A DNA stretch of 11,226 nt from an uncultured Helicobacteraceae bacterium (GTDB taxonomy: Bacteria > Campylobacterota > Campylobacteria > Campylobacterales > Helicobacteraceae): positions 1-11,226 of the forward strand of contig CAKUOH010000034.1 in assembly GCA_934668765.1 (NCBI GenBank), given 5' to 3'. Both the position numbers and the translations under genes were made by a program. The notes beneath the pieces were generated by a model. It did not search any database. It had not been told where the DNA came from and saw only the letters and a list, made by a program, of their open reading frames with translations. Below are positions 10,725 through 11,226 of this stretch, piece by piece (positions within the stretch are counted from its first letter, which is position 1; every line of letters begins with the position of its first letter).

Positions 10725-11226
10725 TTGACTTTAGGCTATGAAGTGCCGCAAGGTAGCAAGATTCACTTTGGGAAAAGTGCTAGATTGAAGCGCGAGATTG
10801 AGGATAAGGCAGTAGCGATTTTTTATAAAAATGGCTTTGAGGAAATCGCCACGCCTAGCTTTAATTTTACCGATGATGAGCGGATTTTAAGCAAAAGAAA
10901 GATTATTCGCACAAGCATTGATAATAACAAGCAGATGATTTTACGCAATGATAACACCATTGACGCGATTAAAATCATCAATCGCCACTTAAAAAATAGC
11001 AACAAAAAGTGGTTTTATATCCAACCCGCCTTTCTTTATCCTAGCACACAGATAAATCAAATCGGCGCGGAGTGCATCGGCGAGGATAGCGAAAATATCG
11101 CAAATATTTTGAGCGTGGCGGTAAGTATTTTTCTAAAACTTGGACTAAAACCCATTTTGCAAATCGCAAATATGAAGATTCCAAAGCTCTGCGCGAAAGA
11201 AAGCGGACTAGGGATAGAAGTTTTTT
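10725..11226 (+). CDS. hisZ: HisZ-like ATP phosphoribosyltransferase regulatory subunit (class II tRNA-synthetase fold), 3' truncated by window edge
   Basis: An open frame of 167 codons runs off the window. It resembles the HisS/HisZ core: motif-2-like ILRNDNTIDAIKIINRH (HisZ usually LRPDxT...AR) and FYIQPAFLYPSTQINQIGAE followed by CIGED (usually YxGxVFR...REFxQxGxExIG). The arginine of FRxxxxxxREF is missing, so it is a divergent member without tRNA-synthetase activity. In the known system HisZ binds short HisG and enables the first step of histidine synthesis; HisZ-like proteins also occur where this role is unproven. TTG at 10725 is chosen because AAGGA (10713-10717) lies 7 nt upstream; TTG at 10719 in the same frame is too close. 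In relatives I recall this gene sitting before purA, which would lie outside the window. Confidence 0.75.
   Translation, partial: MTLGYEVPQGSKIHFGKSARLKREIEDKAVAIFYKNGFEEIATPSFNFTDDERILSKRKIIRTSIDNNKQMILRNDNTIDAIKIINRHLKNSNKKWFYIQPAFLYPSTQINQIGAECIGEDSENIANILSVAVSIFLKLGLKPILQIANMKIPKLCAKESGLGIEVF

Overview
The window looks like chromosome from an enterohepatic-type Helicobacter or a close campylobacterial relative. The evidence is: AT-rich DNA; extended -10 promoters (TGC-TATAAT) with weak -35 boxes; frequent GTG and TTG starts; a Helicobacter-type outer-membrane beta-barrel ending in YNF; a cysteine-rich Sel1-like repeat tail; a FolP with a long N-terminal extension; and an alpha-1,2-fucosyltransferase locus carrying a long poly-G tract. 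The genus is inferred from family features, not from a database search.

Layout. 1-207: 3' end of a Sel1-like repeat gene (+). 254-987: two-gene SMR efflux operon (-), mdtJ-like then mdtI-like, coupled through TAATG, with a good promoter at 1024-1052. 988-1633: gene-poor, holding a 28-bp perfect palindrome, four copies of a dispersed palindromic repeat, a C9 tract and a G/C-rich inverted-repeat block. 1634-4921: operon on the minus strand, AI-2E-family membrane protein, folP (10-nt overlap), then an unrecognised helical 325-aa protein. 5278-6257: Helicobacter-type outer-membrane protein gene broken by two frameshifts. 6258-6820: second cluster of the same palindromic repeat. 6879-7970: mltD-like lytic transglycosylase (+). 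8059-9276: alpha-1,2-fucosyltransferase locus (-), split across several frames at a G13 tract, a T7 tract and possibly a third point. 9410-10315: secreted M23 peptidase (+). 10385-10588: N-terminal remnant of a family 2 glycosyltransferase (-). 10725 to the end: 5' part of a HisZ-like gene (+).

Theme. The second half is about the cell envelope: an outer-membrane protein, two peptidoglycan enzymes (MltD-like and M23) and two broken glycosyltransferase genes. Three envelope or glycan genes are interrupted, which fits phase variation and decay of surface-antigen genes. The housekeeping parts (FolP, HisZ-like, SMR pair) look intact.

I see no tRNA, rRNA, CRISPR array, transposase or prophage, and no clear new multi-gene system. 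The best leads are the multi-frame fucosyltransferase locus, the palindromic repeat family whose inner stems differ in sequence but stay self-complementary, the 28-bp palindrome upstream of the SMR promoter, and a strong apparent excess of GATTCG/CGAATC.
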